Origin: an uncultured Lachnospiraceae bacterium
Lineage (GTDB): Bacteria; Bacillota; Clostridia; Lachnospirales; Lachnospiraceae
Direction of reading: 5' to 3'
Length of the DNA stretch: 23,927 nt
Assembly (NCBI GenBank): GCA_905233835.1
Contig: CAJOGB010000017.1
Location: 1-23,927, forward strand
The notes below the pieces were generated by a model. It saw only the letters and a program-made list of their open reading frames with translations. It had not been told where the DNA came from and made no database searches. The translations under genes were made by a program, and so were the position numbers. Positions 16,928-23,927 of this stretch are shown here, in pieces. The stretch's first letter is position 1; each line of letters opens with the position of its first letter.

Positions 16928-19900
16928 AATACAATGCGTTTATAAGCTACAGACATTCGGAACTCGATATGTTTGTGGCAAAGGAAATACATAAAGCCTT
17001 AGAGACCTTTAAGGTGCCGGGGAGAATTCAAAAGAAAACCGGAATCAAAAAGATTGAGCGAGTTTTTCGGGATCAGGAAGAATTGCCCATCGACAGTTCC
17101 CTTTCCGATAATATCGAAGCGGCGTTAAAGGAATCGGAGTTTTTAATCGTGATTTGTTCACCCAGACTTTTGGAGTCAAAGTGGTGTTTGCAGGAAATAA
17201 AAACCTTTATCAAACTTCACGGAAGAAATAACATTTTAGCCGTGCTGGTGGAGGGAGAACCGGATGAGGCCTTCCCGGAGGAGATTCGTTTTGATGAAAA
17301 AGGAAATCCGGTGGAGCCTTTGGCTGCGGATGTAAGAGCTTCTTCCAAGAAAGAAATAAAAAAGAAAATCCACGCCGAAAAGCTTCGTCTTTTGGCAGCG
17401 CTTTTACATTGCTCCTATGATGACTTAAAACAGCGTCACAGAGAGCGAATGATTAAGCGTATTATTACCCTTATGGCTTTGGGTATGGTGCTTTTGGCGG
17501 GATTCGTAGGGTATTATGCTTATTCTGCTGCGCAGATTCGTGCCAACTTTAAAGATAAGCAGATCAACCAGTCAAAGTATTTGGCGGATACTGCTACAAC
17601 TCTTTTAAAAGACGGGGATCGCATGACGGCCATTCAGGTGGCTTTGGAAGCACTTTACGGTGACAATAATGATCGGCCCTATGTGGCAAAAGCAGAATAT
17701 GCCCTAAACCAAACACTTTACAATTATTCCACTGGTTCGGATTTGGTACCGGATCGTACGGTGACGGTAAGTCAGCCCATTACCGAGTTTTATATGTCGG
17801 ATGACGGAGCTTACACCGTGACATTGGATCAGGGAAATACCGCCACGGTGTTTGATACGGTATATGGGGAAAAGGTGTTGGAGATTAAGGCACCGGTTAC
17901 CGAGGATTATACCGTTATGAAACTTTGCGACGCTGCCTTTACCAAAGACAATAACTTGGTGGTGGTGTACTCCGATGAAATTTTCTGCTATGACTTGGAC
18001 GGAAAAGAACTTTGGAAGCTGGATAATATCGGCTATGATTTATCTCGTGTGGGATATTATGAGAAATGCGACTATTTGATTTTTACCGCATCCCAAACCA
18101 TTCGTGCGGTGGATCAAAAAACCGGGAAAATCGCCTTCGAGTCAGAGTTAAATGCCGAGGAAGCAGAATATACCGCGAGCTATTGTAAGATGGCATTTAC
18201 CGAGGACGGTTCTAAGGTAGCCATTGGTCTTTCCAGAGGAATCAAAGCCGAAGGCCCGGAAGGCAAAGTATTGGTTCTTGACTTAAAGGACTTTTCTTAC
18301 AATATTTATACGACGACACAGCGCTCAGTGCTCGGCGTAAAGTTTGACGGAGATGAGAAATTAATTACGGTTTCCGATGCTTTGGATGAGTCTGGAATTA
18401 ACGTGGGTCACGTAATCGTGGAAGAGTTGGATTTATCCGCCGGCGGAGCCAAGCTTTGGAATACCTACTATGATTTTGAGGTTTATACATTTACGGGTTC
18501 CGACTTCCAGTCTGTTTTAAGACAGTATACGGATACAGACGGTATAGAACATAACGATTTTATTTTCTGTCATAACAATTTGCTGGAGGCTGTGGATGCC
18601 AATACCGGTGAGGTGTTAAGCGAATTCCATAAGAGTTCTCCGGTAACCGGACTTTTTGTAATCAAAGAGCGGGGTACCGTGATTACCATGGAATTAAACG
18701 GAAATATGACCTATCAAAATACGGAGACCGGCCGCGAAGCCAACGATTTGATGACGGAAACCGGTTTATATGCGCAAACCGCAAAGGTAGGCTCCGGCGG
18801 AATCGTGGGAATCCAGGGTCACTTAAGCCCGGATCTTATTCTTATGAAGTATGCCGCCGGCGCGGGAATCGAAGAAAAGATGACCTTTAAGGATGATGTA
18901 AATCAATGTGCATTTAGTGCGGACGGAAGCCTTTTGGCGGTGCAGGTTGGCTATGATGTCGGCGTAAAGGTTTATGATACCGATACCATGGAGCTAAAAG
19001 GCGAAGTGGTTCCGGATAAAATGATGGATAAGTGGATTATGACAGACGACGGAACGGTTTTGGTCTTTTCCGATCATACTTTCTATAAGTTGGATTCAAA
19101 AGACTTTAAAGTTTCAAAAGTAGAATCCGAGAATTCTTCTTTCGGTTCCTGCAAGTTTGATACGGCGTCTCACCGATTCATCGCATATGAACGTGGCCTT
19201 TTTGTGATTGACTACGAGACCATGGAAGTCATCGCCGATGTGGGATATGATGCCAACGTAAAAACCGCATGTATCGGCGGAGAAAACGGACAGTACTTGG
19301 TTACGGTTTCCGGAGATAACGAGATTACACTTTATGATACAGAAGCGAAGGAAGAAGTGAAAAAAATCTCAAACGAGAAGCTTATCATCTACTTAGGCTA
19401 TGGCTTAAGCAATGATATCGATATGACCTCCGACGGTAAAAAAGTGGTGTTCCACTGTGTAGACGGATATGCAAGAGTCTATGATTTGGAAACCGATGAG
19501 ATTACGGATGAAATTATCTTTAACGGACAGATGAAAGCTTTCCTACAGTTTTCACCGGATGATAATTATCTTTTGACTCAGGGAGATGACTTGTACTTCA
19601 GAGTCTATGATCTTGAGAATCATAAGATGAAGCATTTGGCGGATAAGCAGTATTACGAGATTCGGGATGTTCGATACGACGAGGATAAGGTGGAACTTCT
19701 TCCCCTTTCCGGTATGTATATACTAAACTTGGATACTTGGGAACTTGTGTGTGATATAACAGGTGGCCGTGCCGTAAACTTCGAAAAGGATATGGTTTTG
19801 GTGGGAGATTACGGAACCCTTTACAGTTTCCCGTATTTTGATACGGATGAACTGATTTCTTTGGCCGATGAGCAACTTCACGGACAGAGTCTTTCCGATG

Positions 19901-19929
19901 AAAAGAGACTACAGTTAAACATGGATTAA
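16909..19929 (+). CDS. TIR domain protein with one TM helix and a C-terminal beta-propeller
   Basis: 1006 aa. Residues ~7-150 are a TIR domain: YNAFISYRHSELD, the RVFRDQEELP loop, and SEFLIVICSPRLLESKWCLQEI, whose Glu (~96) sits where TIR NADases have their catalytic Glu. One membrane helix is at ~184-205, preceded by basic residues (KQRHRERMIKR), which places TIR inside and the rest outside. A helical linker (LADTATTLLKDGDRMTAIQVALEAL) leads to ~700 residues of WD40/quinoprotein-like blades such as FSADGSLLAVQ, YLVTVSGDNEITLYDT, TSDGKKVVFHCVDGYARVYD and SPDDNYLLTQGDDLYFRVYD. The ATG at 16909 lies inside the RyR gene. GTG at 16924, with GGGGA eight bases upstream, is a credible alternative start. 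It could act as an NAD-cleaving effector, signalling enzyme or scaffold. Confidence 0.88.
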   Translation: MGNDKVKYNAFISYRHSELDMFVAKEIHKALETFKVPGRIQKKTGIKKIERVFRDQEELPIDSSLSDNIEAALKESEFLIVICSPRLLESKWCLQEIKTFIKLHGRNNILAVLVEGEPDEAFPEEIRFDEKGNPVEPLAADVRASSKKEIKKKIHAEKLRLLAALLHCSYDDLKQRHRERMIKRIITLMALGMVLLAGFVGYYAYSAAQIRANFKDKQINQSKYLADTATTLLKDGDRMTAIQVALEALYGDNNDRPYVAKAEYALNQTLYNYSTGSDLVPDRTVTVSQPITEFYMSDDGAYTVTLDQGNTATVFDTVYGEKVLEIKAPVTEDYTVMKLCDAAFTKDNNLVVVYSDEIFCYDLDGKELWKLDNIGYDLSRVGYYEKCDYLIFTASQTIRAVDQKTGKIAFESELNAEEAEYTASYCKMAFTEDGSKVAIGLSRGIKAEGPEGKVLVLDLKDFSYNIYTTTQRSVLGVKFDGDEKLITVSDALDESGINVGHVIVEELDLSAGGAKLWNTYYDFEVYTFTGSDFQSVLRQYTDTDGIEHNDFIFCHNNLLEAVDANTGEVLSEFHKSSPVTGLFVIKERGTVITMELNGNMTYQNTETGREANDLMTETGLYAQTAKVGSGGIVGIQGHLSPDLILMKYAAGAGIEEKMTFKDDVNQCAFSADGSLLAVQVGYDVGVKVYDTDTMELKGEVVPDKMMDKWIMTDDGTVLVFSDHTFYKLDSKDFKVSKVESENSSFGSCKFDTASHRFIAYERGLFVIDYETMEVIADVGYDANVKTACIGGENGQYLVTVSGDNEITLYDTEAKEEVKKISNEKLIIYLGYGLSNDIDMTSDGKKVVFHCVDGYARVYDLETDEITDEIIFNGQMKAFLQFSPDDNYLLTQGDDLYFRVYDLENHKMKHLADKQYYEIRDVRYDEDKVELLPLSGMYILNLDTWELVCDITGGRAVNFEKDMVLVGDYGTLYSFPYFDTDELISLADEQLHGQSLSDEKRLQLNMD

Positions 19930-19945
19930 GAGAGGAGAATTAGAA

Positions 19946-20695
19946 ATGTTATTTTTAGGTACAATGGGAATTCTTTTATGGATTGTAGTGGTAGTGGCAG
20001 TAATTCCTGCCGTAGCCCTTATGATTTATATTTACAATCAGGATAAGATTGAAAAAGAGCCTTCCGATTTATTATGGAAGTTGGCGGGACTTGGTGTATT
20101 GGCTGCACTTGCCGCGGCACTTTTGGAAATGGCGGGAGAATATGCCTTAAGCGGATCTATCCCCACCGACGTTTTAGTCTATCCGGTATTTTACGCATTC
20201 CTTATCGTTGCAACCGCAGAAGAGGGAATGAAGTACCTTCTTATGAAGAAAGCTACCTGGAAACATCCGGCATTTGATTATAAGTTTGATGCCATTGTCT
20301 ATGCGGTATTTTGCTCTTTGGGATTTGCCGCGTTCGAAAACATTTTCTACGTTATGGATTACGGTATGACCACCGCTGTGGTAAGAGCGCTGATTTCCAT
20401 TCCTGGCCATATGTCCTTTGCGGTAGCTATGGGATATTTCTATGGACTTGCAAAGAAGTTTGAGCAAATCGGTGATATGAAGACCTGTACCAAGTATCAG
20501 TGGTTGGCTTTTGGGTCCGCAGCTTTGTTACACGGGTTTTTCGATGCATGTTTGATGCTGGAAAGCAGTGTGGCGATTATGGTATTTTTGGTATTTATTA
20601 TCGTTTTATACATCTTTATTTTCCGTCTTATCAGAAAAGAGTCCAAAGGGGACTACGCATTCAATCCTACGGAAAAAGAGAACGAAAACGTTTAA
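19946..20695 (+). CDS. PrsW-like intramembrane metalloprotease
   Basis: 249 aa, 7-8 hydrophobic helices. The PrsW (Abi-like, glutamic/metallo) motifs are all present: AEEGMK with paired Glu at ~92-93, LGFAAFENIFY with Glu ~131, PGHMSFAVAMGYFYG with His ~155, and LLHGFFDACL with His ~196 and Asp ~200. B. subtilis PrsW cuts the anti-sigma factor RsiW; no sigma/anti-sigma pair is present here, so the substrate is unknown. GGAG lies seven to eight bases before the ATG. It begins 16 bases after the TIR gene, most likely in one transcript, and ends at a terminator, so its natural partner may be one of the two upstream membrane proteins. Confidence 0.9.
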   Translation: MLFLGTMGILLWIVVVVAVIPAVALMIYIYNQDKIEKEPSDLLWKLAGLGVLAALAAALLEMAGEYALSGSIPTDVLVYPVFYAFLIVATAEEGMKYLLMKKATWKHPAFDYKFDAIVYAVFCSLGFAAFENIFYVMDYGMTTAVVRALISIPGHMSFAVAMGYFYGLAKKFEQIGDMKTCTKYQWLAFGSAALLHGFFDACLMLESSVAIMVFLVFIIVLYIFIFRLIRKESKGDYAFNPTEKENENV

Positions 20696-20698
20696 TGG

Positions 20699-20730
20699 AA
20701 AAGGCAGGGAAACCTGCCTTTTTATTTTTT
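20699..20730 (+). terminator. Intrinsic terminator after PrsW gene
   Basis: Ten-bp stem AAAAGGCAGG / CCTGCCTTTT (20699-20708 / 20713-20722) with a GAAA tetraloop and a T-rich tail to 20730. It closes the RyR-TIR-PrsW unit. Confidence 0.9.
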
Positions 20731-20813
20731 CATAAAAATTTAATATATTTTTAAGGTTTGAGATGGTATAATACCTGTATTAGTAGGAGTTTTTTTGTAC
20801 AAGGAGGTATGCT

Positions 20814-21587
20814 ATGAGTGACATTTCAGCAATCAGTTCCGGCGCGAATATGTACGGGAAAATTGCAAGTGGAAAAGCCATTAATACAGCCGCTGACGGT
20901 GCAGCAGAACTTTCCATAATCGAAAAAGAAGAAGCTCAATCTACGGGACTTGATGTTGGCGCCAAGAATATGGAAAGCGGCATTGATTTATCAAATATTG
21001 AAGACGGAGCATTGGGAAATATCGGTGATATGCTTCAGCGCATGAAGGAACTTGCACTGCAGGCATCCAATGATTTATATACCGATTCCGACAAACAGCA
21101 GATTCAGTATGAAATCGATGAGTTAAAGCAGGGAATATCCGACGTTGCTTCTCAGACGAATTACAATACAAAGAATCTTTTGGATGGCTCCAACGGAACT
21201 TTAAAGATGGCTACGGATTCCAACGGAAATTCCACTTCCGTTTCCGGCTATGATGCCACCTTAAAGAAACTGGGATTGGAAGACTTCGATGTAACCAAGG
21301 ACTTTGACATTACAAAGATCGACAAGGCCATGGAGGCGGTAAACTCCACCAGAAGTGCCATCGGTGCAAAGACTAATGCCTTAGAGTACGGAATCCGTTA
21401 TAATAACAACGCTTCCGAGCAGACCACATCCGCACAGAGCAGACTGGAGGATTTGGATATTGCAAAGGCTGTTTCTTCCAAGAAGAAAAACGAAGTATTA
21501 AACCAGTATAAACTCATGATGCAGAAACGGCAGCAGGAAGATAACGAGAATAAATCCAGAAGCCTGTTTTCTCAGATGAATTCATAA
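20814..21587 (+). CDS. Flagellin-like protein with atypical ends
   Basis: 257 aa. The N-terminal third follows the flagellin D0/D1 pattern: GKAINTAADGAAELSIIEKEEAQSTGLD, then NIEDGALGNIGDMLQRMKELALQASN and DKQQIQYEIDELKQGISDVASQTNYNTKNLLDG. The C-terminal helix (INSTRSAIGAKTNALEYGIRYN type segment at ~178-200) also fits. However, the usual first ~15 residues (MRINHN...) are replaced by MSDISAISSGANMYGK, and the ending is Lys/Gln-rich and charged (KKKNEVLNQYKLMMQKRQQEDNENKS) instead of the hydrophobic flagellin terminus. A tentative TATAAT is at 20767-20772, and AAGGAGG lies six bases before the ATG. Alone between terminators, without flagellar neighbours. It may be a minor flagellar or flagellin-derived secreted protein. 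Confidence 0.85.
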   Translation: MSDISAISSGANMYGKIASGKAINTAADGAAELSIIEKEEAQSTGLDVGAKNMESGIDLSNIEDGALGNIGDMLQRMKELALQASNDLYTDSDKQQIQYEIDELKQGISDVASQTNYNTKNLLDGSNGTLKMATDSNGNSTSVSGYDATLKKLGLEDFDVTKDFDITKIDKAMEAVNSTRSAIGAKTNALEYGIRYNNNASEQTTSAQSRLEDLDIAKAVSSKKKNEVLNQYKLMMQKRQQEDNENKSRSLFSQMNS

Positions 21588-21600
21588 AAAAGAAGATTTT

Positions 21601-21630
21601 AAAATCCCGTGAGAAATCACGGGATTTTTT
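21601..21630 (+). terminator. Intrinsic terminator after flagellin-like gene
   Basis: Twelve-bp perfect stem AAAATCCCGTGA / TCACGGGATTTT (21601-21612 / 21617-21628) with a GAAA loop, followed by T6 (21625-21630). Confidence 0.9.
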
Positions 21631-21648
21631 GTTGAAAACACTAAGCAA

Positions 21649-21666
21649 ATCTTAAGAATATCTTAA
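21649..21666 (+). promoter_or_regulatory. Possible operator: 11-base-period repeat upstream of peptidase gene
   Basis: ATCTTAA occurs at 21649-21655 and again at 21660-21666, a spacing of 11 bases; TTAAGA-ATA-TCTTAA is also a perfect palindrome. Tandem repeats one helical turn apart are typical of OmpR/PhoB-type regulator sites. A TAGAAT at 21690-21695 could be the -10 element, but no good -35 is seen. Confidence 0.3.
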
Positions 21667-21729
21667 AACATTCCCGACATGTTCTGTGATAGAATTAAAA
21701 ATGTAGGAAATATGTTTATGAGGTATCTT

Positions 21730-22503
21730 ATGGAACAAAGAATGTTGAGCGCAGAAGAGAAGGAGCGCATGCGGCGAAAAAAACTACGTAAAAAGAAGGT
21801 GCGTCGTAGAAAAAGAAGAATCTTTATTTTGGAATGCACTACGCTTATTGTGCTGTTGGCTGTGCTGTTTGTGATGCACCAAAATCGCTACGATAATGTG
21901 CCTACCGAAATCGTGGAGTTTGTAGAAAAATACCCGGAGGCAAAATCATTTGCCACGAATTATAACGCCTATGCAGATTCTGATAAACCAATTAACATCG
22001 AAAAAGAATTAAAAACGGAGGGAATTCCGCTTTTTATTCAGTGGGATAAACGTTGGGGATACAAGGATTACGGTGGAAATTATGTCGGAATCGCAGGCTG
22101 TGGACCCACCTGTCTTTCCATGGTGCTTTGCGGTTTGACGGAGAATGATTTAAACCCCTATGAAGTCGCGACGTTTTCCAATGAACAGGGATATTACACC
22201 TACGGTCAGGGAACCTCATGGAATCTGATGACGGAGGGCGCCGGACTTTTGGGATTACACGCGGAATCTGGAACCATCAGTGAAGACTATATTCTGGAAA
22301 ACCTTTCCGAGGATACGCCGATGATTTGTTCTATGAAGCCGGGAGACTTTACCTATACCGGACACTTTATTGTATTGGCAGGAATCGACGAGAATGGTAA
22401 CATTATCGTAAATGATCCAAATTCTCCAAAAAACAGTGCAAAAAGCTGGCCGGTGGAAAAATTGGTGCCGCAGATTAAGTCCATCTGGAGGTTTGAATCA
22501 TAG
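21730..22503 (+). CDS. Membrane-anchored C39-type cysteine peptidase
   Basis: 257 aa from the ATG at 21730, which has GAGG six bases upstream; in-frame ATGs at 21679, 21712 and 21718 are weaker. The N terminus is very basic (RRKKLRKKKVRRRKRR), followed by one hydrophobic helix (~31-49), so the catalytic part is exported and anchored. Peptidase_C39-like residues are present: Gln ~104 (FIQWDKRWG), Cys ~124 (AGCGPTC), His ~212 (YTGHFIVLAG) and Asp ~229 (IVNDPNSP). There is no ABC transporter, so it is not a classic bacteriocin exporter. Substrates may be secreted or surface proteins or peptidoglycan peptides. The next gene follows after 25 bases with no terminator. Confidence 0.88.
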   Translation: MEQRMLSAEEKERMRRKKLRKKKVRRRKRRIFILECTTLIVLLAVLFVMHQNRYDNVPTEIVEFVEKYPEAKSFATNYNAYADSDKPINIEKELKTEGIPLFIQWDKRWGYKDYGGNYVGIAGCGPTCLSMVLCGLTENDLNPYEVATFSNEQGYYTYGQGTSWNLMTEGAGLLGLHAESGTISEDYILENLSEDTPMICSMKPGDFTYTGHFIVLAGIDENGNIIVNDPNSPKNSAKSWPVEKLVPQIKSIWRFES

Positions 22504-22528
22504 TTCAAGCAAATTAAGGGGAAGGCTT

Positions 22529-23473
22529 ATGATACAAGTTACGGTGATTGGACCTGCAATTGTAGATATTCTAGCCGGCGGGGTTACAAAACAAATCTTT
22601 GAGCATAAATCCAATGCACTTTCGGATATCCGTATGTCCTTTGGAGGAAATGCGCTAAACGAGGCGGTAACACTTGCCCGCCTTGGCGTAGAGACGGAAC
22701 TGATTTCTAAAGTAGGAAATGACGATGCCGGAAAAAGAGTGGTGGATTTTTTAAAGGATAACCACGTTCATACAGAGAAAATCAAAACCGAGGACGGACT
22801 TTCCACTGCCATTAATATCGTGATGGTGGACACATCCGGAGAACGATTCTTTCTTACCAATCCAAACAGTAATCTAAGAAAACTTGATTTTAATGATATT
22901 AAGCCGTGGATTGATACCATGGCGGATATTGTATGTTTTCCCTGTCTATTTACCTCACCGCTTTTAGATCTTCCTATCATGGAAGAGCTGTTTCGTTTGA
23001 TAAAGCAAACCGGTAAAACGATTGTGCTGGATATGACCACAGCAAAAAACAAAGAAAACATTTTTGATATGAAAAAAATGCTTTCTTACGTTGATTATTT
23101 TCTCCCCAATGAAGAGGAATTAAAAAGTATCTCCGGTGGTTTATCTTTGGAGGAAGCTGCTAAGAAGGTTCTATCTTACGGAGTAAAAGCGGTTGTAATA
23201 AAATGCGGTAAAGAAGAAACTCAGTTATATACGGCAGAAGGTAGCAAGAAGGTACCAATCTATACTACAAATCAAGTGGTCGATACCACCGGAGCGGGGG
23301 ATACCTTCGGGGCCGGTTTTATCTACGGGTTTACAAATCATATGCCCATCAGTGACTGCGTCGCCTTTGGAAACGCGGTAGCCTCTCTGGCAATCGAATC
23401 TTTGGGCGCTACAAACGGCATCAAAGACATTAGCGAACCCATGCGAAGATTTCGCGAAGGAAGGCTTTCGTAG
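22529..23473 (+). CDS. PfkB-family (ribokinase-like) sugar kinase
   Basis: 314 aa from the ATG at 22529, which is preceded by AAGGGGAAGG; the frame is open further upstream into the peptidase gene, but that part overlaps it and lacks a site. Family motifs include the N-terminal VIGPAIVDIL strand with its sugar-binding Asp, SFGGNALNEAVTLARLG (~37-53) and the GNDDAGKRVVDFL segment. VLDMT and FLPNEEEL match the NxxE-like motif. Signature 2 is DTTGAGDTFGAGF (~252-264), with catalytic base Asp ~258. It phosphorylates a sugar or nucleoside; substrate cannot be told from sequence. Probably co-transcribed with the peptidase gene, a pairing with no obvious shared pathway. Confidence 0.92.
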   Translation: MIQVTVIGPAIVDILAGGVTKQIFEHKSNALSDIRMSFGGNALNEAVTLARLGVETELISKVGNDDAGKRVVDFLKDNHVHTEKIKTEDGLSTAINIVMVDTSGERFFLTNPNSNLRKLDFNDIKPWIDTMADIVCFPCLFTSPLLDLPIMEELFRLIKQTGKTIVLDMTTAKNKENIFDMKKMLSYVDYFLPNEEELKSISGGLSLEEAAKKVLSYGVKAVVIKCGKEETQLYTAEGSKKVPIYTTNQVVDTTGAGDTFGAGFIYGFTNHMPISDCVAFGNAVASLAIESLGATNGIKDISEPMRRFREGRLS

Positions 23474-23503
23474 GGTGAAAATCATATTGCAAAAAAGACA
23501 GCA

Positions 23504-23551
23504 GGGAATTATAATTAATTAAGCGAGTTAATTAATTGTAATTCTCTTTTT
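23504..23551 (+). terminator. Long AT-rich intrinsic terminator after the sugar kinase
   Basis: A 17-bp stem with one U-G pair (23506-23522 / 23528-23544) and a GCGAG loop, extensible by G-U and G-C pairs to 23504/23546, is followed by T5 (23547-23551). It is unusual because the stem is almost all A-T. Confidence 0.7.
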
Positions 23552-23812
23552 ATGCTTAAGGGGTTAGGCGAAAGGGAAGCGCTGAGAGGGGGTAATCTTA
23601 TCAATCTATCATCATTCAAAAGCACCGAACTTTTTGTGGGAAGCGGAGAAAATCATTTTTCCATGAGCCGCGGAAGTTTCGTTTATAAACAAAGCTTTTC
23701 AAAGAAATCCAAATGTACATTAGAAAATATAGAAACCACCGGAAGCGGATATGTTCTTCATTTTAAAGATATACTGGTTGTCCGTTATACTCAAATATCA
23801 GCACGTCGATGA
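23552..23812 (+). CDS. Interrupted N-terminal reading frame, unknown family
   Basis: An 86-codon open frame. The nominal ATG at 23552 directly follows the T run of the preceding terminator and has no ribosome site, so the true start is probably further in, after the AGAGGGGG at ~23581-23588; ATG 23662 (MSRGSFVYKQ) is another option. The segment GSGENHFSMSRGSFVYKQSFSKK...LENIETTGSGYVLHF reads like the beta-strand-rich beginning of a larger protein, in codon use matching the rest of the window. I do not recognise the family. The frame meets a sharp GC change at about 23,800 and stops at 23,812, so it is best seen as the truncated 5' part of a gene. Confidence 0.4.
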   Translation: MLKGLGEREALRGGNLINLSSFKSTELFVGSGENHFSMSRGSFVYKQSFSKKSKCTLENIETTGSGYVLHFKDILVVRYTQISARR

Positions 23813-23927
23813 CGGCCCGCACCTCCCCGTTCACGGGGTTCAGCAGGCGGTGGATGCCCCGGCGCCAGTGCGAGCCCACAGGAATCCAGCCGCTGTAGTC
23901 CACGACGTTGCCGTCCTTTTTCCACGC
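23763..23927 (-). CDS. C-terminal gene fragment in very GC-rich DNA
   Basis: On the complement a frame is open from the window edge (23927) to a TAA at 23765-23763, 54 codons. Its first ~42 codons have mostly G or C in the third position and read like real protein (DYSGWIPVGSHWRRG, GIHRLLNPVNGEVRAVID). The last ~11 codons lie left of the GC jump and are AT-rich at third positions, so the natural C terminus may be lost. I do not recognise the family. It overlaps the plus-strand frame at 23552-23812; both cannot be native to one genome unless the boundary is real. Confidence 0.4.
   Translation of the reverse strand, partial: AWKKDGNVVDYSGWIPVGSHWRRGIHRLLNPVNGEVRAVIDVLIFEYNGQPVYL

Noticed and set aside
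21730..22503. C39 peptidase as a bacteriocin leader-processing exporter for SCIFF
   Set aside because: It lacks the ABC and multi-helix membrane domains and is 11 kb from the SCIFF gene.
22412..22528. Longer start for the sugar kinase
   Set aside because: It overlaps the peptidase gene in another frame, and PfkB homology begins at MIQVTVIGP with its own AAGGGG.
1..23927. CRISPR arrays, tRNA genes, rRNA and insertion sequences
   Set aside because: No spaced repeats, cloverleaf sequences, transposase frames or terminal inverted repeats were seen by eye; a covariance search was not possible.

Overview
The window looks like chromosome from an anaerobic, moderately AT-rich Clostridia bacterium, most likely Lachnospiraceae. 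The evidence is a SCIFF ranthipeptide with its radical-SAM maturase, a SecD-SecF fusion layout, strong AGGAGG-type ribosome sites, T-rich intrinsic terminators, an ispE/GntR/DUF1934 gene order, and TIR-propeller, tandem hybrid-kinase and flagellin-like proteins of kinds I associate with that family. I saw no tRNA, rRNA, CRISPR array or transposase.

Layout. 1-600 (minus) is an orphan 199-aa protein. 847-2812 is an ispE operon with a broken GntR regulator gene and a DUF1934 gene. It meets a convergent small membrane protein (2849-3319, minus) at a shared bidirectional terminator. 3457-8783 holds a trigger-factor-like lipoprotein and two tandem hybrid histidine kinases. 8840-10451 is the SCIFF peptide and its maturase, separated by an attenuator-like terminator. 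10502-15406 is housekeeping: secD/secF split by a one-base lesion, then glyA and serS. 15476-20695 is a compact three-gene membrane unit between two terminators: a channel-like NAD-binding/RyR protein, a TIR-TM-beta-propeller protein and a PrsW-like intramembrane protease. 20814-23473 holds a flagellin-like protein, a membrane-anchored C39-type peptidase and a PfkB sugar kinase. The last ~450 bases hold a hairpin terminator, an interrupted reading frame and an abrupt change to very GC-rich DNA.

The most interesting candidate system is the RyR / TIR-propeller / PrsW unit. Its parts suggest an envelope sensor (outside propeller, inside TIR) coupled to a two-TM, RCK-like channel that carries a RyR ligand-binding domain, plus a membrane protease. 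This is inference from domain content and gene order only.

Three places need caution as data or biology: an apparent ~20-base deletion in the GntR gene, a single missing A in secDF, and the GC jump near 23,800, which looks like a misassembled contig end.
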